Source: Paramormyrops kingsleyae
Lineage: Eukaryota > Chordata > Actinopteri > Osteoglossiformes > Mormyridae
Length of the DNA stretch: 64,000 bases
Assembly: GCF_048594095.1 (NCBI RefSeq)
Contig: NW_027325964.1
Span: 930,001-994,000 of the forward strand
Direction of reading: 5' to 3'
The first letter of the stretch is position 1. Every line of letters starts with the position of its first letter. Below the pieces are notes generated by a model that did not search any database, had not been told where the DNA came from, and saw nothing but the letters and a program-made list of their open reading frames with translations. The translations under genes and the position numbers were made by a program. Positions 1 to 12,400 of the stretch are shown piece by piece.

Positions 1-128
1 ATGAAAACAACTCAGAATGTCAAGTTATAATGAAATCTTCATTTTGTGTTAGTTTGTCATGATTTCTTCACGAAAACACGTTTTTCTATAATGGTAGGTT
101 GAACTCTTATAGGGGAAGCGCAGGTTTC
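1..128 (+). repeat. Reference satellite monomer (m1, type 1)
   Basis: This is one full unit in the phase used throughout. It opens with ATGAAAACAACTCAG and closes with GAAGCGCAGGTTTC. Invariant landmarks are TATAAT at 26-31 and 87-92, ATGAAATCTTCAT at 30-42 and GAAGCGCAGG near the end. Variable sites are 85 (C/T), 94-97 (GTAG, TTAG, GGAG, GTTG or GTAC), 100 (C/T), 109 (A/G), 112 (G/A) and 113 (G/T). Rarer marker sites are 7-8, 21, 22, 27, 44, 72, 79, 80, 86 and 106. CpG sites are at 71-72, 79-80 and 119-120, plus 100-101 when site 100 is C. All six frames contain stops (for example TGA at 2-4 and TAA at 28-30), so the monomer is non-coding. Confidence 0.97.
30..42. repeat. Short dyad symmetry ATGAA-atc-TTCAT within the monomer
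   Basis: Positions 30-42 of each monomer read ATGAAATCTTCAT, a 5-bp inverted repeat around a 3-nt centre. It is conserved in nearly every monomer. It could be a symmetric protein-binding site or simply chance in AT-rich DNA. No function is shown by the sequence. Confidence 0.6.
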
Positions 129-134
129 ATGAAA
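125..134. repeat. 10-bp perfect palindrome across the monomer junction
   Basis: TTTCATGAAA spans the last four bases of one monomer and the first six of the next and is its own reverse complement. It recurs at almost every junction. It is broken only by rare variants such as GGTATC (m142, m238), GGTTCC (m172, m208, m276, m462, m475) and TTTCCTG (after m491). Confidence 0.75.
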
Positions 135-199
135 ACAACTCAGAATGTCAAGTTATAATGAAATCTTCATTTTGTGTTAGTTTGTCATGATTTCTTCAC

Positions 200-213
200 G
201 AAAACACGTTTTC
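200..213. repeat. Dyad symmetry GAAAAC-ac-GTTTTC (site-85 C monomers)
   Basis: In monomers with C at site 85, positions 72-85 read GAAAACACGTTTTC, two perfect 6-bp arms around 2 nt. The copy in m2 is marked here. In T85 monomers (types 1, 5, 9, 10, 12, 13, 14) the outermost pair is lost and the arms shrink to 5 bp. The commonest polymorphism in the array therefore toggles the length of this dyad. Confidence 0.7.
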
Positions 214-3200
214 CTATAATGGTAGGTTGAACTCTTATAGGGGAAGCGCAGGTTTCATGAAAACAACTCAGAATGTCAAGTTATAATGAAATCTTCATTT
301 TGTGTTAGTTTGTCATGATTTCTTCACGAAAACACGTTTTCCTATAATGGTAGGTTGAACTCTTGTAGGGGAAGCGCAGGTTTCATGAAAACAACTCAGA
401 ATGTCAAGTTATAATGAAATCTTCATTTTGTGTTAGTTTGTCATGATTTCTTCACGAAAACACGTTTTCCTATAATGGTAGGTTGAACTCTTATAGGGGA
501 AGCGCAGGTTTCATGAAAACAACTCAGAATGTCAAGTTATAATGAAATCTTCATTTTGTGTTAGTTTGTCATGATTTCTTCACGAAAACACGTTTTCCTA
601 TAATGGTAGGTCGAACTCTTGTAGGGGAAGCGCAGGTTTCATGAAAACAACTCAGAATGTCAAGTTATAATGAAATCTTCATTTTGTGTTAGTTTGTCAT
701 GATTTCTTCACGAAAACACGTTTTTCTATAATGGTAGGTCGAACTCTTATAGTGGAAGCGCAGGTTTCATGAAAACAACTCAGAATGTCAAGTTATAATG
801 AAATCTTCATTTTGTGTTAGTTTGTCATGATTTCTTCACGAAAACACGTTTTCCTATAATGGTAGGTTGAACTCTTGTAGGGGAAGCGCAGGTTTCATGA
901 AAACAACTCAGAATGTCAAGTTATAATGAAATCTTCATTATGTGTTAGTTTGTCATGATTTCTTCACGAAAACACGTTTTCCTATAATGGTACGTCGAAC
1001 TCTTGTAGGGGAAGCGCAGGTTTCATGAAAACAACTCAGAATGTCAAGTTATAATGAAATCTTCATTTTGTGTTAGTTTGTCATGATTTCTTCACGAAAA
1101 CACGTTTTCCTATAATGGTAGGTCGAACTCTTATAGGGGAAGCGCAGGTTTCATGAAAACAACTCAGAATGTCAAGTTATAATGAAATCTTCATTTTGTG
1201 TTAGTTTGTCATGATTTCTTCACGAAAACACGTTTTCCTATAATGGTAGGTCGAACTCTTGTAGGGGAAGCGCAGGTTTCATGAAAACAACTCAGAATGT
1301 CAAGTTATAATGAAATCTTCATTTTGTGTTAGTTTGTCATGATTTCTTCACGAAAACACGTTTTCCTATAATGGTAGGTTGAACTCTTATAGGGGAAGCG
1401 CAGGTTTCATGAAAACAACTCAGAATGTCAAGTTATAATGAAATCTTCATTTTGTGTTAGTTTGTCATGATTTCTTCACGAAAACACGTTTTCCTATAAT
1501 GGTAGGTTGAACTCTTGTAGGGGAAGCGCAGGTTTCATGAAAACAACTCAGAATGTCAAGTTATAATGAAATCTTCATTTTGTGTTAGTTTGTCATGATT
1601 TCTTCACGAAAACACGTTTTTCTATAATGGTAGGTCGAACTCTTATAGTGGAAGCGCAGGTTTCATGAAAACAACTCAGAATGTCAAGTTATAATGAAAT
1701 CTTCATTTTGTGTTAGTTTGTCATGATTTCTTCACGAAAACACGTTTTCCTATAATGGTAGGTTGAACTCTTGTAGGGGAAGCGCAGGTTTCATGAAAAC
1801 AACTCAGAATGTCAAGTTATAATGAAATCTTCATTTTGTGTTAGTTTGTCATGATTTCTTCACGAAAACACGTTTTCCTATAATGGTAGGTCGAACTCTT
1901 GTAGGGGAAGCGCAGGTTTCATGAAAACAACTCAGAATGTCAAGTTATAATGAAATCTTCATTTTGTGTTAGTTTGTCATGATTTCTTCACGAAAACACG
2001 TTTTCCTATAATGGTAGGTCGAACTCTTATAGGGGAAGCGCAGGTTTCATGAAAACAACTCAGAATGTCAAGTTATAATGAAATCTTCATTTTGTGTTAG
2101 TTTGTCATGATTTCTTCACGAAAACACGTTTTCCTATAATGTTAGGTCGAACTCTTGTAGGGGAAGCGCAGGTTTCATGAAAACAACTCAGAATGTCAAG
2201 TTATAATGAAATCTTCATTTTGTGTTAGTTTGTCATGATTTCTTCACGAAAACACGTTTTCCTATAATGGTAGGTTGAACTCTTATAGGGGAAGCGCAGG
2301 TTTCATGAAAACAACTCAGAATGTCAAGTTATAATGAAATCTTCATTTTGTGTTAGTTTGTCATGATTTCTTCACGAAAACACGTTTTTCTATAATGGTA
2401 GGTTGAACTCTTATAAGGGAAGCGCAGGTTTCATGAAAACAACTCAGAATGTCAAGTTATAATGAAATCTTCATTTTGTGTTAGTTTGTCATGATTTCTT
2501 CACGAAAACACGTTTTTCTATAATGGTAGGTCGAACTCTTATAGGGGAAGCGCAGGTTTCATGAAAACAACTCAGAATGTCAAGTTATAATGAAATCTTC
2601 ATTTTGTGTTAGTTTGTCATGATTTCTTCACGAAAACACGTTTTCCTATAATGGTAGGTCGAACTCTTGTAGGGGAAGCGCAGGTTTCATGAAAACAACT
2701 CAGAATGTCAAGTTATAATGAAATCTTCATTTTGTGTTAGTTTGTCATGATTTCTTCACGAAAACACGTTTTTCTATAATGGTAGGTTGAACTCTTATAG
2801 GGGAAGCGCAGGTTTCATGAAAACAACTCAGAATGTCAAGTTATAATGAAATCTTCATTTTGTGTTAGTTTGTCATGATTTCTTCACGAAAACACGTTTT
2901 CCTATAATGGTAGGTTGAACTCTTGTAGGGGAAGCGCAGGTTTCATGAAAACAACTCAGAATGTCAAGTTATAATGAAATCTTCATTTTGTGTTAGTTTG
3001 TCATGATTTCTTCACGAAAACACGTTTTCCTATAATGGTAGGTTGAACTCTTATAGGGGAAGCGCAGGTTTCATGAAAACAACTCAGAATGTCAAGTTAT
3101 AATGAAATCTTCATTTTGTGTTAGTTTGTCATGATTTCTTCACGAAAACACGTTTTCCTATAATGGTAGGTTGAACTCTTGTAGGGGAAGCGCAGGTTTC

Positions 3201-4352
3201 ATGAAAACAACTCAGAATGTCAAGTTATAATGAAATCTTCATTTTGTGTTAGTTTGTCATGATTTCTTCACGAAAACACGTTTTTCTATAATGGGAGGTT
3301 GAACTCTTATAGGGGAAGCGCAGGTTTCATGAAAACAACTCAGAATGTCAAGTTATAATGAAATCTTCATTTTGTGTTAGTTTGTCATGATTTCTTCACG
3401 AAAACACGTTTTCCTATAATGGTAGGTCGAACTCTTGTAGGGGAAGCGCAGGTTTCATGAAAACAACTCAGAATGTCAAGTTATAATGAAATCTTCATTT
3501 TGTGTTAGTTTGTCATGATTTCTTCACGAAAACACGTTTTCCTATAATGGTAGGTTGAACTCTTATAGGGGAAGCGCAGGTTTCATGAAAACAACTCAGA
3601 ATGTCAAGTTATAATGAAATCTTCATTTTGTGTTAGTTTGTCATGATTTCTTCACGAAAACACGTTTTCCTATAATGGTAGGTCGAACTCTTGTAGGGGA
3701 AGCGCAGGTTTCATGAAAACAACTCAGAATGTCAAGTTATAATGAAATCTTCATTTTGTGTTAGTTTGTCATGATTTCTTCACGAAAACACGTTTTCCTA
3801 TAATGGTAGGTTGAACTCTTGTAGGGGAAGCGCAGGTTTCATGAAAACAACTCAGAATGTCAAGTTATAATGAAATCTTCATTTTGTGTTAGTTTGTCAT
3901 GATTTCTTCACGAAAACACGTTTTCCTATAATGTTAGGTCGAACTCTTGTAGGGGAAGCGCAGGTTTCATGAAAACAACTCAGAATGTCAAGTTATAATG
4001 AAATCTTCATTTTGTGTTAGTTTGTCATGATTTCTTCACGAAAACACGTTTTCCTATAATGGTAGGTTGAACTCTTGTAGGGGAAGCGCAGGTTTCATGA
4101 AAACAACTCAGAATGTCAAGTTATAATGAAATCTTCATTTTGTGTTAGTTTGTCATGATTTCTTCACGAAAACACGTTTTCCTATAATGGTAGGTTGAAC
4201 TCTTGTAGGGGAAGCGCAGGTTTCATGAAAACAACTCAGAATGTCAAGTTATAATGAAATCTTCATTTTGTGTTAGTTTGTCATGATTTCTTCACGAAAA
4301 CACGTTTTCCTATAATGGTTGGTTGAACTCTTGTAGGGGAAGCGCAGGTTTC

Positions 4353-7300
4353 ATGAAAACAACTCAGAATGTCAAGTTGTAATGAAATCTTCATTTTGTG
4401 TTAGTTTGTCATGATTTCTTCACGAAAACACGTTTTCCTATAATGGTAGGTCGAACTCTTGTAGGGGAAGCGCAGGTTTCATGAAAACAACTCAGAATGT
4501 CAAGTTATAATGAAATCTTCATTTTGTGTTAGTTTGTCATGATTTCTTCACGAAAACACGTTTTCCTATAATGGTAGGTCGAACTCTTGTAGGGGAAGCG
4601 CAGGTTTCATGAAAACAACTCAGAATGTCAAGTTATAATGAAATCTTCATTTTGTGTTAGTTTGTCATGATTTCTTCACGAAAACACGTTTTCCTATAAT
4701 GGTAGGTCGAACTCTTGTAGGGGAAGCGCAGGTTTCATGAAAACAACTCAGAATGTCAAGTTATAATGAAATCTTCATTTTGTGTTAGTTTGTCATGATT
4801 TCTTCACGAAAACACGTTTTTCTATAATGGTAGGTTGAACTCTTATAGGGGAAGCGCAGGTTTCATGAAAACAACTCAGAATGTCAAGTTATAATGAAAT
4901 CTTCATTTTGTGTTAGTTTGTCATGATTTCTTCACGAAAACACGTTTTCCTATAATGGTAGGTCGAACTCTTGTAGGGGAAGCGCAGGTTTCATGAAAAC
5001 AACTCAGAATGTCAAGTTATAATGAAATCTTCATTTTGTGTTAGTTTGTCATGATTTCTTCACGAAAACACGTTTTCCTATAATGTTAGGTCGAACTCTT
5101 GTAGGGGAAGCGCAGGTTTCATGAAAACAACTCAGAATGTCAAGTTATAATGAAATCTTCATTTTGTGTTAGTTTGTCATGATTTCTTCACGAAAACACG
5201 TTTTCCTATAATGGTAGGTTGAACTCTTGTAGGGGAAGCGCAGGTTTCATGAAAACAACTCAGAATGTCAAGTTATAATGAAATCTTCATTTTGTGTTAG
5301 TTTGTCATGATTTCTTCACGAAAACACGTTTTCCTATAATGGTAGGTTGAACTCTTGTAGGGGAAGCGCAGGTTTCATGAAAACAACTCAGAATGTCAAG
5401 TTATAATGAAATCTTCATTTTGTGTTAGTTTGTCATGATTTCTTCACGAAAACACGTTTTCCTATAATGGTTGGTTGAACTCTTGTAGGGGAAGCGCAGG
5501 TTTCATGAAAACAACTCAGAATGTCAAGTTGTAATGAAATCTTCATTTTGTGTTAGTTTGTCATGATTTCTTCACGAAAACACGTTTTCCTATAATGGTA
5601 GGTTGAACTCTTATAGGGGAAGCGCAGGTTTCATGAAAACAACTCAGAATGTCAAGTTATAATGAAATCTTCATTTTGTGTTAGTTTGTCATGATTTCTT
5701 CACGAAAACACGTTTTCCTATAATGGTAGGTTGAACTCTTGTAGGGGAAGCGCAGGTTTCATGAAAACAACTCAGAATGTGAAGTTATAATGAAATCTTC
5801 ATTTTGTGTTAGTTTGTCATGATTTCTTCACGAAAACACGTTTTTCTATAATGGTAGGTTGAACTCTTATAGGGGAAGCGCAGGTTTCATGAAAACAACT
5901 CAGAATGTCAAGTTATAATGAAATCTTCATTTTGTGTTAGTTTGTCATGATTTCTTCACGAAAACACGTTTTCCTATAATGGTAGGTTGAACTCTTATAG
6001 GGGAAGCGCAGGTTTCATGAAAACAACTCAGAATGTCAAGTTATAATGAAATCTTCATTTTGTGTTAGTTTGTCATGATTTCTTCACGAAAACACGTTTT
6101 CCTATAATGGTAGGTTGAACTCTTGTAGGGGAAGCGCAGGTTTCATGAAAACAACTCAGAATGTCAAGTTATAATGAAATCTTCATTTTGTGTTAGTTTG
6201 TCATGATTTCTTCACGAAAACACGTTTTCCTATAATGGTTGGTTGAACTCTTGTAGGGGAAGCGCAGGTTTCATGAAAACAACTCAGAATGTCAAGTTAT
6301 AATGAAATCTTCATTTTGTGTTAGTTTGTCATGATTTCTTCACGAAAACACGTTTTTCTATAATGGTAGGTCGAACTCTTATAGTGGAAGCGCAGGTTTC
6401 ATGAAAACAACTCAGAATGTCAAGTTATAATGAAATCTTCATTTTGTGTTAGTTTGTCATGATTTCTTCACGAAAACACGTTTTCCTATAATGGTAGGTC
6501 GAACTCTTGTAGGGGAAGCGCAGGTTTCATGAAAACAACTCAGAATGTCAAGTTATAATGAAATCTTCATTTTGTGTTAGTTTGTCATGATTTCTTCACG
6601 AAAACACGTTTTCCTATAATGGTAGGTCGAACTCTTGTAGGGGAAGCGCAGGTTTCATGAAAACAACTCAGAATGTCAAGTTATAATGAAATCTTCATTT
6701 TGTGTTAGTTTGTCATGATTTCTTCACGAAAACACGTTTTCCTATAATGGTAGGTCGAACTCTTGTAGGGGAAGCGCAGGTTTCATGAAAACAACTCAGA
6801 ATGTCAAGTTATAATGAAATCTTCATTTTGTGTTAGTTTGTCATGATTTCTTCACGAAAACACGTTTTCCTATAATGTTAGGTCGAACTCTTGTAGGGGA
6901 AGCGCAGGTTTCATGAAAACAACTCAGAATGTCAAGTTATAATGAAATCTTCATTTTGTGTTAGTTTGTCATGATTTCTTCACGAAAACACGTTTTCCTA
7001 TAATGGTAGGTTGAACTCTTGTAGGGGAAGCGCAGGTTTCATGAAAACAACTCAGAATGTCAAGTTATAATGAAATCTTCATTTTGTGTTAGTTTGTCAT
7101 GATTTCTTCACGAAAACACGTTTTCCTATAATGGTAGGTTGAACTCTTGTAGGGGAAGCGCAGGTTTCATGAAAACAACTCAGAATGTCAAGTTATAATG
7201 AAATCTTCATTTTGTGTTAGTTTGTCATGATTTCTTCACGAAAACACGTTTTCCTATAATGGTTGGTTGAACTCTTGTAGGGGAAGCGCAGGTTTCATGA

Positions 7301-9472
7301 AAACAACTCAGAATGTCAAGTTGTAATGAAATCTTCATTTTGTGTTAGTTTGTCATGATTTCTTCACGAAAACACGTTTTCCTATAATGGTAGGTTGAAC
7401 TCTTATAGGGGAAGCGCAGGTTTCATGAAAACAACTCAGAATGTCAAGTTATAATGAAATCTTCATTTTGTGTTAGTTTGTCATGATTTCTTCACGAAAA
7501 CACGTTTTCCTATAATGGTAGGTTGAACTCTTGTAGGGGAAGCGCAGGTTTCATGAAAACAACTCAGAATGTCAAGTTGTAATGAAATCTTCATTTTGTG
7601 TTAGTTTGTCATGATTTCTTCACGAAAACACGTTTTCCTATAATGGTAGGTTGAACTCTTATAGGGGAAGCGCAGGTTTCATGAAAACAACTCAGAATGT
7701 CAAGTTATAATGAAATCTTCATTTTGTGTTAGTTTGTCATGATTTCTTCACGAAAACACGTTTTTCTATAATGGTAGGTCGAACTCTTATAGTGGAAGCG
7801 CAGGTTTCATGAAAACAACTCAGAATGTCAAGTTATAATGAAATCTTCATTTTGTGTTAGTTTGTCATGATTTCTTCACGAAAACACGTTTTCCTATAAT
7901 GGTAGGTCGAACTCTTGTAGGGGAAGCGCAGGTTTCATGAAAACAACTCAGAATGTCAAGTTATAATGAAATCTTCATTTTGTGTTAGTTTGTCATGATT
8001 TCTTCACGAAAACACGTTTTCCTATAATGGTAGGTTGAACTCTTATAGGGGAAGCGCAGGTTTCATGAAAACAACTCAGAATGTCAAGTTATAATGAAAT
8101 CTTCATTTTGTGTTAGTTTGTCATGATTTCTTCACGAAAACACGTTTTCCTATAATGGTAGGTCGAACTCTTGTAGGGGAAGCGCAGGTTTCATGAAAAC
8201 AACTCAGAATGTCAAGTTATAATGAAATCTTCATTTTGTGTTAGTTTGTCATGATTTCTTCACGAAAACACGTTTTCCTATAATGTTAGGTCGAACTCTT
8301 GTAGGGGAAGCGCAGGTTTCATGAAAACAACTCAGAATGTCAAGTTATAATGAAATCTTCATTTTGTGTTAGTTTGTCATGATTTCTTCACGAAAACACG
8401 TTTTCCTATAATGGTAGGTTGAACTCTTGTAGGGGAAGCGCAGGTTTCATGAAAACAACTCAGAATGTCAAGTTATAATGAAATCTTCATTTTGTGTTAG
8501 TTTGTCATGATTTCTTCACGAAAACACGTTTTCCTATAATGGTAGGTTGAACTCTTGTAGGGGAAGCGCAGGTTTCATGAAAACAACTCAGAATGTCAAG
8601 TTATAATGAAATCTTCATTTTGTGTTAGTTTGTCATGATTTCTTCACGAAAACACGTTTTCCTATAATGGTTGGTTGAACTCTTGTAGGGGAAGCGCAGG
8701 TTTCATGAAAACAACTCAGAATGTCAAGTTATAATGAAATCTTCATTTTGTGTTAGTTTGTCATGATTTCTTCACGAAAACACGTTTTTCTATAATGGTA
8801 GGTCGAACTCTTATAGTGGAAGCGCAGGTTTCATGAAAACAACTCAGAATGTCAAGTTATAATGAAATCTTCATTTTGTGTTAGTTTGTCATGATTTCTT
8901 CACGAAAACACGTTTTCCTATAATGGTAGGTCGAACTCTTGTAGGGGAAGCGCAGGTTTCATGAAAACAACTCAGAATGTCAAGTTATAATGAAATCTTC
9001 ATTTTGTGTTAGTTTGTCATGATTTCTTCACGAAAACACGTTTTTCTATAATGGGAGGTTGAACTCTTATAGGGGAAGCGCAGGTTTCATGAAAACAACT
9101 CAGAATGTCAAGTTATAATGAAATCTTCATTTTGTGTTAGTTTGTCATGATTTCTTCACGAAAACACGTTTTCCTATAATGGTAGGTCGAACTCTTGTAG
9201 GGGAAGCGCAGGTTTCATGAAAACAACTCAGAATGTCAAGTTATAATGAAATCTTCATTTTGTGTTAGTTTGTCATGATTTCTTCACGAAAACACGTTTT
9301 TCTATAATGGTAGGTTGAACTCTTATAGGGGAAGCGCAGGTTTCATGAAAACAACTCAGAATGTCAAGTTATAATGAAATCTTCATTTTGTGTTAGTTTG
9401 TCATGATTTCTTCACGAAAACACATTTTCCTATAATGGTAGGTTGAACTCTTGTAGGGGAAGCGCAGGTTTC
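4353..9472 (+). repeat. Monomers m35-m74, with recurring 8-3-3-11 motif
   Basis: Type order is 4-4-4-1-4-8-3-3-11-2-3-1-2-3-11-5-4-4-4-8-3-3-11-2-3-2-5-4-2-4-8-3-3-11-5-4-10-4-1-3. The five-monomer string 4-8-3-3-11 appears at m39-43, m53-57 and m64-68, and again at m104-108. Type 11 is often followed by a monomer with A27G (m35, m44, m58; also m109). m60 carries A27G too. This marker occurs nowhere else in the window. m46 has C21G. m74 has G80A. Confidence 0.85.
4865..6144 (+). repeat. Ten-monomer block m39-m48, duplicated at 13185-14464
   Basis: Order 4-8-3-3-11-2(A27G)-3-1(C21G)-2-3 is repeated exactly in m104-m113, 65 monomers (8320 bp) away. The C21G base lies at 5781 in one and 14101 in the other. 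This offset differs from the 74-monomer offset of block A, so the second copy is a mosaic of two alignments. Confidence 0.85.
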
Positions 9473-12400
9473 ATGAAAACAACTCAGAATGTCAAGTTAT
9501 AATGAAATCTTCATTTTGTGTTAGTTTGTCATGATTTCTTCACGAAAACACGTTTTTCTATAATGGTAGGTTGAACTCTTATAGGGGAAGCGCAGGTTTC
9601 ATGAAAACAACTCAGAATGTCAAGTTATAATGAAATCTTCATTTTGTGTTAGTTTGTCATGATTTCTTCACGAAAACACGTTTTCCTATAATGGTAGGTT
9701 GAACTCTTATAGGGGAAGCGCAGGTTTCATGAAAACAACTCAGAATGTCAAGTTATAATGAAATCTTCATTTTGTGTTAGTTTGTCATGATTTCTTCACG
9801 AAAACACGTTTTCCTATAATGGTAGGTTGAACTCTTGTAGGGGAAGCGCAGGTTTCATGAAAACAACTCAGAATGTCAAGTTATAATGAAATCTTCATTT
9901 TGTGTTAGTTTGTCATGATTTCTTCACGAAAACACGTTTTCCTATAATGGTAGGTTGAACTCTTATAGGGGAAGCGCAGGTTTCATGAAAACAACTCAGA
10001 ATGTCAAGTTATAATGAAATCTTCATTTTGTGTTAGTTTGTCATGATTTCTTCACGAAAACACGTTTTCCTATAATGGTAGGTCGAACTCTTGTAGGGGA
10101 AGCGCAGGTTTTATGAAAACAACTCAGAATGTCAAGTTATAATGAAATCTTCATTTTGTGTTAGTTTGTCATGATTTCTTCACAAAAACACGTTTTTCTA
10201 TAATGGTAGGTCGAACTCTTATAGTGGAAGCGCAGGTTTCATGAAAACAACTCAGAATGTCAAGTTATAATGAAATCTTCATTTTGTGTTAGTTTGTCAT
10301 GATTTCTTCACGAAAACACGTTTTCCTATAATGGTAGGTTGAACTCTTGTAGGGGAAGCGCAGGTTTCATGAAAACAACTCAGAATGTCAAGTTATAATG
10401 AAATCTTCATTATGTGTTAGTTTGTCATGATTTCTTCACGAAAACACGTTTTCCTATAATGGTACGTCGAACTCTTGTAGGGGAAGCGCAGGTTTCATGA
10501 AAACAACTCAGAATGTCAAGTTATAATGAAATCTTCATTTTGTGTTAGTTTGTCATGATTTCTTCACGAAAACACGTTTTCCTATAATGGTAGGTCGAAC
10601 TCTTATAGGGGAAGCGCAGGTTTCATGAAAACAACTCAGAATGTCAAGTTATAATGAAATCTTCATTTTGTGTTAGTTTGTCATGATTTCTTCACGAAAA
10701 CACGTTTTCCTATAATGGTAGGTCGAACTCTTGTAGGGGAAGCGCAGGTTTCATGAAAACAACTCAGAATGTCAAGTTATAATGAAATCTTCATTTTGTG
10801 TTAGTTTGTCATGATTTCTTCACGAAAACACGTTTTCCTATAATGGTAGGTTGAACTCTTATAGGGGAAGCGCAGGTTTCATGAAAACAACTCAGAATGT
10901 CAAGTTATAATGAAATCTTCATTTTGTGTTAGTTTGTCATGATTTCTTCACGAAAACACGTTTTCCTATAATGGTAGGTTGAACTCTTGTAGGGGAAGCG
11001 CAGGTTTCATGAAAACAACTCAGAATGTCAAGTTATAATGAAATCTTCATTTTGTGTTAGTTTGTCATGATTTCTTCACGAAAACACGTTTTTCTATAAT
11101 GGTAGGTCGAACTCTTATAGTGGAAGCGCAGGTTTCATGAAAACAACTCAGAATGTCAAGTTATAATGAAATCTTCATTTTGTGTTAGTTTGTCATGATT
11201 TCTTCACGAAAACACGTTTTCCTATAATGGTAGGTCGAACTCTTGTAGGGGAAGCGCAGGTTTCATGAAAACAACTCAGAATGTCAAGTTATAATGAAAT
11301 CTTCATTTTGTGTTAGTTTGTCATGATTTCTTCACGAAAACACGTTTTCCTATAATGGTAGGTCGAACTCTTATAGGGGAAGCGCAGGTTTCATGAAAAC
11401 AACTCAGAATGTCAAGTTATAATGAAATCTTCATTTTGTGTTAGTTTGTCATGATTTCTTCACGAAAACACGTTTTCCTATAATGTTAGGTCGAACTCTT
11501 GTAGGGGAAGCGCAGGTTTCATGAAAACAACTCAGAATGTCAAGTTATAATGAAATCTTCATTTTGTGTTAGTTTGTCATGATTTCTTCACGAAAACACG
11601 TTTTTCTATAATGGTAGGTTGAACTCTTATAGGGGAAGCGCAGGTTTCATGAAAACAACTCAGAATGTCAAGTTATAATGAAATCTTCATTTTGTGTTAG
11701 TTTGTCATGATTTCTTCACGAAAACACGTTTTTCTATAATGGTAGGTTGAACTCTTATAAGGGAAGCGCAGGTTTCATGAAAACAACTCAGAATGTCAAG
11801 TTATAATGAAATCTTCATTTTGTGTTAGTTTGTCATGATTTCTTCACGAAAACACGTTTTTCTATAATGGTAGGTTGAACTCTTATAGGGGAAGCGCAGG
11901 TTTCATGAAAACAACTCAGAATGTCAAGTTATAATGAAATCTTCATTTTGTGTTAGTTTGTCATGATTTCTTCACGAAAACACGTTTTCCTATAATGGTA
12001 GGTCGAACTCTTGTAGGGGAAGCGCAGGTTTCATGAAAACAACTCAGAATGTCAAGTTATAATGAAATCTTCATTTTGTGTTAGTTTGTCATGATTTCTT
12101 CACGAAAACACGTTTTTCTATAATGGTAGGTTGAACTCTTATAGGGGAAGCGCAGGTTTCATGAAAACAACTCAGAATGTCAAGTTATAATGAAATCTTC
12201 ATTTTGTGTTAGTTTGTCATGATTTCTTCACGAAAACACGTTTTCCTATAATGGTAGGTTGAACTCTTATAGGGGAAGCGCAGGTTTCATGAAAACAACT
12301 CAGAATGTCAAGTTATAATGAAATCTTCATTTTGTGTTAGTTTGTCATGATTTCTTTACGAAAACACGTTTTCCTATAATGGTAGGTTGAACTCTTGTAG

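Larger units (their letters stand above)
1..4352 (+). repeat. HOR-like block A1, monomers m1-m34
   Basis: Type order is 1-2-3-2-4-5-3-6-7-4-2-3-5-3-4-7-8-2-9-12-4-1-3-2-3-10-4-2-4-3-8-3-3-11. The same string, with a few substitutions, one monomer lost and one gained, recurs at 9473-13824 (offset 74 monomers, 9472 bp). A private T44A change in m8 (CATTATGTG at 936) occurs elsewhere only in the matching monomer m82 (10408). The block probably begins before the window. Confidence 0.85.

Noticed and set aside
1..4. Window starting exactly at a monomer boundary as a biological boundary
   Set aside because: The monomer phase was chosen from the window start. There is no flanking sequence to show a true array edge.
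26..92. Two TATAAT hexamers per monomer resembling bacterial -10 promoter boxes
   Set aside because: No TTGACA-like -35 at suitable spacing, no gene downstream, and the array is not bacterial in character. AT-rich DNA yields such hexamers by chance.
100..128. CENP-B box-like GGAAGCG (TGGAAGCG in type 5 monomers)
   Set aside because: It matches only the middle of the 17-bp CENP-B box. The essential TTCG on the left and the GGG run on the right are missing, so binding is not supported.
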